Below are positions 1-6,221 of a stretch of DNA of 8,936 nt, in pieces. How positions within the stretch are numbered: the stretch's first letter is position 1; the number at the start of each line of letters is the position of its first letter. Source of the stretch: Candidatus Methanomethylophilaceae archaeon (GTDB taxonomy: Archaea; Thermoplasmatota; Thermoplasmata; Methanomassiliicoccales; Methanomethylophilaceae). The position numbers and the translations under genes are program-made. The notes beneath the pieces were generated by a model that saw only the letters and a list, made by a program, of their open reading frames with translations, searched no databases and was not told the DNA's origin. The DNA lies in NCBI GenBank assembly GCA_013329105.1, contig DUKW01000112.1, positions 1 to 8,936 of the forward strand, in the 5' to 3' direction.

Positions 1-1047
1 GTTCTTGCGTTTCATCAATATCTCGAGGGCTCCCTCCTCGAAATCCGGAGCCACGATGGCCTCTACGAAGTATTTGTTGTTCCTTATCTCTTCGGCAATC
101 GATGTGGGGCACACTCTGTTGAGACATATCACGCAACCGTATGCAGACTTAGGGTCAACAGCGTAAGCCATGACGAAAGCCTCGTGGATGTTATCGGCAC
201 TGGCAAGACCACAGGGGTTGGTGTGTTTCATTATCACAGCGGTGGGTCTCTCGAAGTCCAGGGCTATGTCTAGCGCTTTGTCTATGTCAAGGATGTTGTT
301 GAAGGATAGTTGTTTTCCGTGCAATTGTTCGGCTTTGGCGATGTTGGGAGGTGGCGCGAAGGGATCAGCATAGAAGGCCGCTCTTTGATGAGGATTTTCA
401 CCATAACGTAATTCCATAAGTTTTTCATTCGGCAACGGAAAAGTTGCTGGAAACTCTTCAAGGAACATTCTACTCATGACGCTAGCGATCATGGACTCAT
501 ATCTAGCGCTTTCAACAAATGCCTCAGCCATCAGCCGTTGGCGCGTCTCGTCGCTCAGCTTCCCTGTGCCTTTGAGTTCTTCTATCACCTGTTGGTACTG
601 TGTTGGCGATGTAAGAACTGCGACAAAGCGATAGTTCTTGGCAGCGGCGCGTATGAGGCTAGGGCCCCCTATATCTATATTTTCGATGATATCTTCGAGG
701 TCCTCAGTGCTAAGGACCGCCTCCTTGAAAGGATATAGATTGATTATAACTAAATCTATAGGCTTTATGCCCAGTGACTCGATTGCTTCCATATGCCCCG
801 AGATATCGCGCCGTGCCAGAATCCCTGCGTGGAGATGTGGATGCAGTGTCTTCACACGTCCGTCAAGCATTTCTGGGAAACCGGTCACATCACTTACATC
901 CGTTACCTCTATTCCCTCGTTACGTAACAGTCTCGCTGTGCCACCGGTGGAGACAATCTCTACACCCATAGAAGCAAGTTCACGGGCGAAGTCAACTATA
1001 CCCTCTTTATTTGAAACACTCAAAAGAGCCCTTTTGATCTCGGTCAG
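1..1047 (-). CDS. purH: Bifunctional PurH: AICAR formyltransferase / IMP cyclohydrolase (3' end missing)
   Basis: Catalyses the last two steps of purine synthesis: formylation of AICAR with 10-formyl-THF, then ring closure to IMP, in the cytoplasm. The window holds 349 codons; the family is about 525 residues, so roughly the last third lies beyond the left edge. The N-terminal MGS-like cyclohydrolase domain (about residues 1-200) shows STGGTARLL (33-41), TGFPEMLDGRVKTLHP (55-70), NLYPF (103-107) and NIDIGGPS (123-130). K66, Y105, D125 and K137 match cyclohydrolase residues known from human ATIC. The formyltransferase domain begins near RYGENPHQ and carries KHTNPCG with the catalytic Lys-His pair at about 274-275. 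There is no in-frame ATG between the upstream stop (TAA, about 1100) and the conserved RALLSVS strand. CTG at 1047 is chosen because GGAGGG sits 6 bases upstream; a later TTG would delete the first beta strand. It is divergent from the acsE-type gene. Use of folate-dependent PurH rather than formate-dependent PurP fits the neighbouring THF genes. Confidence 0.96.
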   Translation of the reverse strand, partial: MTEIKRALLSVSNKEGIVDFARELASMGVEIVSTGGTARLLRNEGIEVTDVSDVTGFPEMLDGRVKTLHPHLHAGILARRDISGHMEAIESLGIKPIDLVIINLYPFKEAVLSTEDLEDIIENIDIGGPSLIRAAAKNYRFVAVLTSPTQYQQVIEELKGTGKLSDETRQRLMAEAFVESARYESMIASVMSRMFLEEFPATFPLPNEKLMELRYGENPHQRAAFYADPFAPPPNIAKAEQLHGKQLSFNNILDIDKALDIALDFERPTAVIMKHTNPCGLASADNIHEAFVMAYAVDPKSAYGCVICLNRVCPTSIAEEIRNNKYFVEAIVAPDFEEGALEILMKRKN

Positions 1048-1053
1048 CGTTTT

Positions 1054-1059
1054 CCCTCC
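1054..1059 (-). promoter_or_regulatory. Shine-Dalgarno of purH deciding a CTG start
   Basis: GGAGGG on the minus strand lies 6 bases before CTG (1047-1045). It is one of the strongest ribosome binding sites in the window and is correctly spaced only for the CTG. The nearby ATG at 1061-1059 overlaps this site, is out of frame with PurH, and reaches a TGA after five codons. Confidence 0.75.
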
Positions 1060-1090
1060 ATGAAGACGGCATACGAGAAGTATACCATGC

Positions 1091-1098
1091 TTATATCG
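1091..1098 (-). promoter_or_regulatory. Probable TATA box for purH
   Basis: The minus strand reads CGATATAA here, an archaeal TATA-like element. Transcription would start about 25 bases downstream, near 1067-1072, just ahead of the purH Shine-Dalgarno at 1059. Position and AT-richness are the only evidence. Confidence 0.4.
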
Positions 1099-1135
1099 TT
1101 AGCTTAATCATAAATGTAATGCCGATTTCCATAAT

Positions 1136-1152
1136 ATACGTTAGATACGTTA
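1136..1152 (+). repeat. Tandem 8-mer ATACGTTA ahead of the acsE TATA box
   Basis: ATACGTTA occurs at 1136-1143 and again at 1145-1152, a 9-base period, and the second copy runs into the TATA element of the plus-strand methyltransferase gene. The position, abutting and overlapping the TATA box, suits an operator or activator site. The core ACGTTA recurs at two other promoters in the window (3596-3605 on the minus strand, 6151-6160 on the plus strand). Function is inferred. Confidence 0.35.
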
Positions 1153-1158
1153 TATTTT
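1150..1158 (+). promoter_or_regulatory. Probable TATA box for the acsE-type gene
   Basis: TTATATTTT-like element about 35 bases before the ATG at 1190. A start site about 25 bases downstream of it would leave a leader of roughly 10 bases. No Shine-Dalgarno is visible before the ATG, consistent with a leaderless or nearly leaderless message. Confidence 0.5.
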
Positions 1159-1189
1159 TCATCGTAATGTTGTATCAACTGTTGATAAT

Positions 1190-1969
1190 ATGATGATTAT
1201 AAGTGAGAGGATAAACGGACTCTTCCGGTCAGTAGGAAAGGCTATTGACAATAAAGATGCCGTTAGAATTCAGGAGCTGGTACGCCGGCAGGAGGAGCAT
1301 GGGGCCACTGCCTTGGACATTAATATAGGCCCTGGCCGAGGCAGCGAGGGCCCAGAAGCTATGAAATGGCTGGTGAGCACGGTGCAGGAAGTAACTGAAC
1401 TCCCATTGTGTATTGACACTCCCGACATAAAGACGATGTCCGCTGGTCTGGAGACGTGCAATAATCCAGTGATAGTAAACTCAACTACGGCTGAAGTCGG
1501 GAGGATGGCCGCCCTGTTTCCCCTAGCCAAAGAGCATGATGCCGATATAATTTGTCTAACGATGGATGAACGGGGAATTCCCAACGACGCTGAAAGCCGA
1601 GCAGAGATGGCCATGCTCATGATGACGACTGCCATGGACTATAATATAATGCCGGACCGTATTCTTCTTGATCCCCTGGTCCTTCCAGTGGCAGCCGCCC
1701 AGGATCAAGGTTGGAAGGTGATTGAGGCTTTACGAATGTTCAGGATGCTAAACGACCCGGCTCCCAGAACGGTTGTCGGTCTCAGTAATGTTTCAAACGG
1801 TTGCAGAGAGCGCAGCCTGATAAACCGGACATATTTGGCCATGCTTATGGGGGCAGGTCTGAGTGCGGCGATCATGGATCCGGAGGATGAAGAGACAATG
1901 AGGACTCTAAAGACGGCTCAGGTTCTTCTAGACCAAAAGCTTTACTGTGAAGACTATCTTAGGGACTAG
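1190..1969 (+). CDS. acsE: Methyl-tetrahydrofolate:corrinoid protein methyltransferase (AcsE/MtgA type)
   Basis: Predicted to move the methyl group between N5 of methyl-THF and the cobalt of a corrinoid protein, linking the folate branch to corrinoid-dependent methanogenesis or acetyl-CoA synthesis. The 259-residue protein is a single pterin-binding TIM barrel and aligns from end to end with the roughly 262-residue Moorella AcsE. It shows ERINGLF (6-12), ALDINIGP (41-48), LCIDTPDIK (73-81), NSTTAE (97-102), LLDPLVLP (159-166) and GLSNVSNG (197-204). D76, N97, D161 and N200 correspond to the folate-binding Asp, Asn, Asp and catalytic Asn of AcsE. The first of two adjacent ATGs gives the AcsE register. 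It ends with TAG, overlapping the end of convergent metF by 11 bases. MtrH and MtgB-type methyltransferases share the fold, so the donor could be another methylated compound, but the AcsE-like motifs and THF neighbours favour methyl-THF. No corrinoid partner is encoded nearby. Confidence 0.9.
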   Translation: MMIISERINGLFRSVGKAIDNKDAVRIQELVRRQEEHGATALDINIGPGRGSEGPEAMKWLVSTVQEVTELPLCIDTPDIKTMSAGLETCNNPVIVNSTTAEVGRMAALFPLAKEHDADIICLTMDERGIPNDAESRAEMAMLMMTTAMDYNIMPDRILLDPLVLPVAAAQDQGWKVIEALRMFRMLNDPAPRTVVGLSNVSNGCRERSLINRTYLAMLMGAGLSAAIMDPEDEETMRTLKTAQVLLDQKLYCEDYLRD

Positions 1970-2876
1970 GACGTGGAAGCAGTTCGGCGCGCTCCATTAT
2001 TTCTGGCACTACACTCTCCCAATTGATTGGCATGAGATGAATTCCATGGATGCCAGGGGTGTCACGTAGGACCTCTATTCTCTCCAGGCATATTTTTGTT
2101 CCCTCCAGTTTTTCGTCTGGAGCAGAGGCCATTCTTTTTAGCACCTCCTCTGGTATGCTCATACCGGGAATGTTTTCAGCCATGAACTTCGCTGCTTTGT
2201 AGGAACGCAAAGGGGTGACTCCTGCGATTATATGAGTCTTTTTTTCAAGACCCCTCGAACGGATAACCGAGTACCACTCCTGAAAACGGTCAAGGTCAAA
2301 TATCGCCTGTGTCTGGACGAAGTCCGCCCCAGCTTTTATCTTCTTGCTCAGCCTTATGACGCTCATCTCTATAGGATCCACAAAAGGATTGGCAGCTGCA
2401 CCCAACAGAATCTTAGGAGCTGTCTCCATTACGTCACCGCACCACAACTCTCCCTCGTCGCGCATTCTCTTGAATACCATCAGCTGTTGTGTCGAGTCCA
2501 AATCGAAAACGTTACGGGACTGCGGTTGGTTACCGAACCTTTGGTGATCTCCTGTGATACACAGTAGATTCCGTATTCCCAGCGCAGAGGCCCCTATCAG
2601 GTCGGATTGCATTGCTAGACGATTGCGATCACGGCAGGTCATCTGCATTATAGGCTCCACGCCCTCTTGAATGCAGAAAAGGCTGGCAGCGAGCGATGAC
2701 ATGCGTACTATTGCCGTCTGGTTGTCGGTGACGTTGAATGCGTCTGCATAACCCCTTAAGATACGAACTTTCTCTCTAACCTTGGTACCGTCCGCGGATT
2801 TCGGTGGGCTAATCTCTGAGGTGACTACGAATTCCCCCCTCTCCAAAAGACGCTCCAATATACTGTCAGCTTTCAC
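1959..2876 (-). CDS. metF: Methylenetetrahydrofolate reductase, MetF subunit
   Basis: Flavoprotein subunit interconverting methylene-THF and methyl-THF; cytoplasmic. The 305-residue TIM-barrel protein covers the usual family length. It carries the catalytic-type Glu in SEISPPK (E21), FNVTDNQ (47-53), TCRDRNR (80-86) and ITGDH (107-111), plus a DFVQTQ strand later in the barrel. No C-terminal AdoMet-regulatory domain is present, as in bacterial enzymes. The start is GTG, overlapping the metV stop as GTGA, with GGAGG 7 bases upstream (2888-2884). That tight coupling to metV says the two subunits act together as a MetVF-type enzyme of the kind known from acetogens. In that type MetV rather than NAD(P)H delivers electrons; ferredoxin or a heterodisulfide-reductase-like partner is possible, but no such partner is encoded here. 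Its 3' end overlaps the convergent methyltransferase gene by 11 bases. Confidence 0.94.
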   Translation of the reverse strand: MKADSILERLLERGEFVVTSEISPPKSADGTKVREKVRILRGYADAFNVTDNQTAIVRMSSLAASLFCIQEGVEPIMQMTCRDRNRLAMQSDLIGASALGIRNLLCITGDHQRFGNQPQSRNVFDLDSTQQLMVFKRMRDEGELWCGDVMETAPKILLGAAANPFVDPIEMSVIRLSKKIKAGADFVQTQAIFDLDRFQEWYSVIRSRGLEKKTHIIAGVTPLRSYKAAKFMAENIPGMSIPEEVLKRMASAPDEKLEGTKICLERIEVLRDTPGIHGIHLMPINWESVVPEIMERAELLPRPSP

Positions 2877-3550
2877 CTGCCTGCCTCCGTGTTCTTGATT
2901 ACTATGCGAGGCCCGCCGTCTCTGGCTTTAGACCAGTCTTTTGGAGGCAGAATTATTTCCAGGAGGTCCAGCCTTCCCTTTAAGCGAAGCCGGTCGTAGA
3001 TGAGTTGCCACGCGCAATCGCGGTCTGGTGAGACTTCGCACTTTCCTCCCTGAGAGCCACCGCATGGCCCATTCTGCAGCATCTTGGAACAGCGGGCGAT
3101 GGGGCATATCCCGCCGCTCAGTTGTATTGTGCAGTCCCCACAGCCGACGCAACGCTCTTTCCATTTCCCCCTGCCCTCTGGGGCCCCCATGCTGGAAGTG
3201 TTGATGCCCGGAAGCACTATCCTCTCAGGATATACCTCCCCTAAAACTTGGGCGCCGACACCACATCCTAAGGAGAGGATTACATCGGTGTTCTCTATCA
3301 GCTTCGCAATACCCCTATCAAACTCTTTCTCACATTGACGTTGCAGAGTCACCGTTGAGATCTCCCAACCTTTAGATGTGGAGTTGGAATATTCGCGTAA
3401 CCTATCTGCAAGCTGCAGCACTTCTTCCTCTCCGCCTGCAAGGCATACGGCTACACAAGATCGGCAACCTACGATGAGGATTTTTGTGCCTCCCTCATGC
3501 TCTATCATACTGATGATTTCTGGCAGGGGCTTTTGCTCACCGATGATCAA
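2873..3550 (-). CDS. metV: MetV, cysteine-rich partner subunit of methylenetetrahydrofolate reductase
   Basis: Matches the MTHFR_C / MetV family, thought to hand electrons to MetF through metal or Fe-S centres. From a TTG start it has 225 residues, close to the usual length. The N-terminal part has VGCRSCVAVCLAGGE (C29, C32, C36), then SLGCGVGAQVL (C96), a nucleotide-fold-like segment. The C-terminal part is cysteine-dense: C134, C137, C140, C149, C154, C163, C171 and C179, including CVGCGDC and NGPCGG, which suggests bound clusters or zinc. The frame stays open upstream to ATG 3682, but that extra 44 residues resembles nothing in the family. It would also contain the probable promoter and overlap the divergent gene by 29 bases. 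TTG 3550 has AAGGAG 9 bases upstream and puts the IIGEQKPLPEI segment at the N-terminus as in relatives. metF follows with a 4-base overlap. Confidence 0.88.
   Translation of the reverse strand: MIIGEQKPLPEIISMIEHEGGTKILIVGCRSCVAVCLAGGEEEVLQLADRLREYSNSTSKGWEISTVTLQRQCEKEFDRGIAKLIENTDVILSLGCGVGAQVLGEVYPERIVLPGINTSSMGAPEGRGKWKERCVGCGDCTIQLSGGICPIARCSKMLQNGPCGGSQGGKCEVSPDRDCAWQLIYDRLRLKGRLDLLEIILPPKDWSKARDGGPRIVIKNTEAGR
2884..2888 (-). promoter_or_regulatory. Shine-Dalgarno of metF inside metV
   Basis: GGAGG on the minus strand, 7 bases before the GTG start of metF (2876-2874), lying in the last codons of metV. It supports GTG as the real start and translation of metF from the metV-metF transcript. 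Confidence 0.75.
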
Positions 3551-3559
3551 ATATCTACA

Positions 3560-3565
3560 CTCCTT
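3560..3565 (-). promoter_or_regulatory. Shine-Dalgarno of metV deciding a TTG start
   Basis: AAGGAG on the minus strand, 9 bases before TTG (3550-3548). It is the only good ribosome binding site in the 130 bases in front of the conserved part of MetV. Confidence 0.6.
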
Positions 3566-3595
3566 GGTCGGGTTTATGTATTCAACATAAAGGAC

Positions 3596-3605
3596 AATAT
3601 AACGT
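3596..3605 (-). promoter_or_regulatory. Probable metV-metF promoter (ACGTTATATT)
   Basis: ACGTTATATT on the minus strand contains a TATA-like core. Its predicted start site, about 25 bases downstream near 3573, falls just before the metV Shine-Dalgarno. The same ten bases occur at the acsE promoter (1147-1156). If this is the promoter, the upstream ATGs in the metV frame cannot be translation starts. Confidence 0.5.
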
Positions 3606-3624
3606 TTATGTAATGACGCCCGGG

Positions 3625-3632
3625 TTTTATAC
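3625..3632 (+). promoter_or_regulatory. Probable TATA box of the NodB-fold gene, leaderless start
   Basis: TTTTATAC is centred about 26 bases before the A of ATG 3654. That is the archaeal TATA-to-start-site distance, so transcription would begin at or next to the start codon. No Shine-Dalgarno precedes the ATG. It lies about 25 bases from the divergent metV TATA element. Confidence 0.5.
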
Positions 3633-3653
3633 ACGCACATTGATTCCTGGGTC

Positions 3654-4478
3654 ATGAAAGTGTTGGTCTTCACCGTTGACATGGATCGTGACTGTAATAC
3701 TGCAGCGAAGGGAAAAAAGGAAGCGGTATCCCGTAGATGCGGTGAGATGTGTATGCCTCAATATGCTGCCTCTGTAGAGGGTATGACATTACTCACCGAT
3801 ATGTTACACTCGATTGGTGTTCAGGCCACGGTTTTCGCAGAGGGGGACACTTTGATCAATCTTTCTGACAGATCCATCCTGGATCGGCATGAAGTTGCTT
3901 GTCACGGCATGTCCCATGAGGACCTTACCGGCGCCAAGAGCGGTGTGCCCTTGGGCGATCTTGAGGTGCGTCATATAATTAAGAGATCTAAGAGAACCGT
4001 AGAAGGGGTTGTAGGCATGACCCCTCTAGGGTTCCGTGCCCCTTATCTTAACATCGATGCGCGAGTACTGAATATGTTAAGAGAAGAAGGGTTTGTTTAT
4101 GACTCCTCTATTACCAAAGAGATCACGAACGGCACGCTCTGCCCATGGCGTATGTCATGCGGTCTCTGGGAATTTCCTCTTGCACGCAGTATTGACGGTC
4201 ATGGGAGGCCTATGGACTCCTATCTCTGGGCACTGCACGAAGGTCGCCGTCCTGAAGAGGATTATTTGATGATGCTCGAGAGTTTCAGAGAGGGGTTGCT
4301 GGTGTTGGCTACGCATAGCTGGCATCCACTTCAAAGCGTTATTTCAGGAGAGAAAGGGAGAAGTAGGGCAGAGGGGGAGATCATCTCAATAGAGAGAATC
4401 CTGGCTCACGCCAAGGACCTGGGGTTTGAGATTTTGACGTTTTCATCTCTTCTCGGCAGTCTCAATGGAGACCGATGA
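3654..4478 (+). CDS. NodB-fold (polysaccharide deacetylase family) cytoplasmic hydrolase
   Basis: A 274-residue member of the carbohydrate esterase 4 / polysaccharide deacetylase superfamily of metal-dependent amide hydrolases. Motifs in order: TVDMDRD at 7-13 (catalytic and metal Asp of motif 1, D9/D11), the HGMSH metal pair H84/H88 (motif 2), GFRAPY at 126-131 with R128 (motif 3), YDSSI near 149-153 (motif 4) and ATHSWHP at 219-225 with the late catalytic His (motif 5). It has no signal peptide and no hydrophobic membrane segment, so it should work inside the cell, unlike cell-wall deacetylases. The superfamily also includes sugar N-deformylases such as ArnD and allantoinase-like PuuE, so the substrate cannot be read from the sequence. 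It diverges from metV and its 3' end overlaps fhs by 17 bases, placing it inside the folate cluster. The start ATG has no Shine-Dalgarno but a TATA box at leaderless spacing. Confidence 0.85.
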   Translation: MKVLVFTVDMDRDCNTAAKGKKEAVSRRCGEMCMPQYAASVEGMTLLTDMLHSIGVQATVFAEGDTLINLSDRSILDRHEVACHGMSHEDLTGAKSGVPLGDLEVRHIIKRSKRTVEGVVGMTPLGFRAPYLNIDARVLNMLREEGFVYDSSITKEITNGTLCPWRMSCGLWEFPLARSIDGHGRPMDSYLWALHEGRRPEEDYLMMLESFREGLLVLATHSWHPLQSVISGEKGRSRAEGEIISIERILAHAKDLGFEILTFSSLLGSLNGDR

Positions 4479-6132
4479 CCTGACCATGTTCGTCAAGGTC
4501 AATGTCAAGAGCTGAAGGTCTTTTCGGTAGCCCTGGCATTAGATTCATCCCACCACATATTGGGACAAGGAATCCGGCTCCACTGGAAATTAAAAGTTCG
4601 CGGACGGTGAGCTTCCATCCCGTCGGTACACCGCGTAGGCGGGGGTCATCGCTAAGAGAAGCTTGGGTCTTGGCCATGCATACAGGTAGATGGCCAAGCC
4701 CCTGTCTCTCCGCTGCATCAATCGATCTCTCTGCCGCCGGCAGGAATATTACCTGGTCGGCACCGTAGACTTTTTTTGCAATAATTTCTATCTTTTCCTT
4801 TATGCTGTCCTGGCTATTATAGAGCATCCGGAACCGGTTATGATTGGCAGCGATTGTTGATAACACCTTCTTTGCGAGTGCCTCCCCTCCGACGCCACCT
4901 TCACTGAAGACTGTGCACACCTCCGCCTCAACACCCTGTTCCTGGCAATGTTTAATGACCTCAGCCAGCTCTTCTTCGGAGTCGCTCTCAAATCGATTCA
5001 CCGCCACCACTACCGGGAGGCCGAATAACCTTATGTTAGTTATATGACGGTCGAGGTTGGTGAACCCCCTTATCAAAGCGTCGTGGTTCGGGTCGTTGCA
5101 GTTCCCAAGCTCTGCCCCGCCATGCATTTTCAATGCTCTGACCGATGCCACCAGTACAGCACAGTCCGGTACAAGACCGGATTGGCGACAGACGATGTCA
5201 AAGAACTTCTCCGCTCCCAGATCAGCGGCAAAACCCGTTTCGGTGACAACATAATCAGCAAGTTCAAGAGCCGCCTTGATTGCTATTACGCTGTTGGTTC
5301 CATGAGCAATGTTGGCAAAAGGAAAACCATGCACAAACATGGGTTGCCCCTCTAAGGTCTGAACGAGGTTAGGGTGTATAGCATCTTTTAGCAAGGCCAT
5401 CATGGCCCCTACACAGCCAAGCTGTGATGCGCTTATTGGGTCGCCAACGTTGTTGTAGGCAACGGTCATTTTTTCTAGACGCTGTCTCAGGTCATCATAG
5501 TCCTCTGCCAGTGCAAGTATAGCGCTGATCTCTGATGCGGGGGTGATCATGAACGAGCTCTCATGAGGTACTCCTCCCTTACTCTTCCCGCCAAGTCCGA
5601 TGACTATATGGCGGAGCTCCCTGGAACCTATATCCATCGCCTTGCCTAGTAAGATCTGTGTTGGATCGATGTCTAGATCATTGCCTTTTGCGATGTGATT
5701 TTCAAGTATCGCTGATAAAAGGTTATGTGCCGCTCCAACGGCGTGGATGTCGCCGGTGAAGTGTAAATTAATATCTGTCACAGGATGTACCTGTGCCCTA
5801 CCACCTCCGGTAGCTCCTCCTTTGATACCGAATATGGGCCCCAATGAAGGCTCTCGGAGTGTCCCAATAGCCTTAATTCCCAAATGGCCCAACCCCTGAA
5901 CGAGGCCGATGGTCGTGACGGTCTTTCCTTCCCCGGCAGGGGTGGCGGTTATGGCAGTCGTCACTATCAGTTTACCCCTATTCTTTCCGCGATGTTGTTT
6001 CAGGACATTGAGTGGGACTTTGGCCATGTCCTTGCCGTATAATATGAGGCTATCTTTCTCCAAACCCAGGGAAGCCGCCAGTTCAGTGATGTCTCTCAGT
6101 CCTGGTGTTGGTGTGTTATGAGGGGCTGTCAT
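4462..6132 (-). CDS. fhs: Formate-tetrahydrofolate ligase (10-formyl-THF synthetase)
   Basis: Joins formate to THF using ATP, giving 10-formyl-THF; it can run in reverse to make ATP. The 556-residue length is essentially that of the Moorella enzyme. Counting from ATG 6132, it shows the P-loop-type TPAGEGKT (about 64-71), LREPSLGP (about 92-99), GIKGGATGGGRAQV (about 102-115), DINLHFTGDIHAV, NLVQTLEGQPMFVHGFPFANIAHG, VTETGFAADLGAEKF and the C-terminal PGLPKRPSA. No key motif is missing. GTG 6138, two codons upstream and the first possible start, is an alternative. ATG 6132 is preferred because the GTG lies inside AGGTGA, which then acts as the Shine-Dalgarno. It is divergent from folD, whose product takes the formyl-THF onward, and convergent with the NodB-fold gene (17-base overlap). 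Bacterial-type enzyme; in a methanogen it points to a THF pathway rather than reliance on tetrahydromethanopterin alone. Confidence 0.97.
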   Translation of the reverse strand: MTAPHNTPTPGLRDITELAASLGLEKDSLILYGKDMAKVPLNVLKQHRGKNRGKLIVTTAITATPAGEGKTVTTIGLVQGLGHLGIKAIGTLREPSLGPIFGIKGGATGGGRAQVHPVTDINLHFTGDIHAVGAAHNLLSAILENHIAKGNDLDIDPTQILLGKAMDIGSRELRHIVIGLGGKSKGGVPHESSFMITPASEISAILALAEDYDDLRQRLEKMTVAYNNVGDPISASQLGCVGAMMALLKDAIHPNLVQTLEGQPMFVHGFPFANIAHGTNSVIAIKAALELADYVVTETGFAADLGAEKFFDIVCRQSGLVPDCAVLVASVRALKMHGGAELGNCNDPNHDALIRGFTNLDRHITNIRLFGLPVVVAVNRFESDSEEELAEVIKHCQEQGVEAEVCTVFSEGGVGGEALAKKVLSTIAANHNRFRMLYNSQDSIKEKIEIIAKKVYGADQVIFLPAAERSIDAAERQGLGHLPVCMAKTQASLSDDPRLRGVPTGWKLTVRELLISSGAGFLVPICGGMNLMPGLPKRPSALDIDLDEHGQVIGLH

Positions 6133-6134
6133 CT

Positions 6135-6140
6135 TCACCT
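6135..6140 (-). promoter_or_regulatory. Shine-Dalgarno-like AGGTGA of fhs
   Basis: AGGTGA on the minus strand ends 2 bases before ATG 6132. Because it pairs with the 5' part of the 16S tail, this equals about 5 bases of spacing for a GGAGG site. It includes the competing GTG start at 6138, so the true start is either six bases upstream or this ATG. Confidence 0.5.
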
Positions 6141-6150
6141 GACATCATTC

Positions 6151-6160
6151 ACGTTACATT
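6151..6160 (+). promoter_or_regulatory. ACGTTACATT box between fhs and folD
   Basis: Differs at one base from ACGTTATATT found at the acsE (1147-1156) and metV (3605-3596, minus) promoters. Here it is not at a TATA position: it lies in the predicted fhs leader and about 60 bases before the folD start. If it is functional it would be an operator rather than a core promoter. Evidence is the shared word only. Confidence 0.25.
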
Positions 6161-6186
6161 AGGTTTTTCCGTCTCACTGTGAAAAG

Positions 6187-6198
6187 AATAAATAGATA
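6187..6198. promoter_or_regulatory. Shared AT-rich core of the divergent fhs and folD promoters
   Basis: AATAAATAGATA is the only strongly TATA-like stretch in the 89 bases between the two genes. On the plus strand it would start transcription about 4 bases before the folD ATG (6222). On the minus strand, TATCTATTTATT would give a leader of roughly 30 bases for fhs, containing its Shine-Dalgarno. Opposite promoters using the same or overlapping TATA elements would tie expression of the two genes together. Confidence 0.45.
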
Positions 6199-6221
6199 CC
6201 GCGCATAGCAAAGTCGATAAA

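Noticed and set aside
1059..1061. ATG immediately upstream as the purH start
   Set aside because: It is out of frame with PurH and hits TGA after five codons; it overlaps the GGAGGG Shine-Dalgarno.
638..1063. 141-codon plus-strand frame inside the purH region
   Set aside because: Antisense shadow of purH; the minus strand carries clear PurH motifs throughout, and the plus frame resembles no family.
1967..2026. Possible pyrrolysine readthrough of the acsE TAG, adding 18 residues to TGA 2024-2026
   Set aside because: Some Methanomassiliicoccales decode TAG as pyrrolysine, but the protein already ends where AcsE relatives end, and the extension lies antisense to metF with no family resemblance. 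TAG is taken as a true stop.
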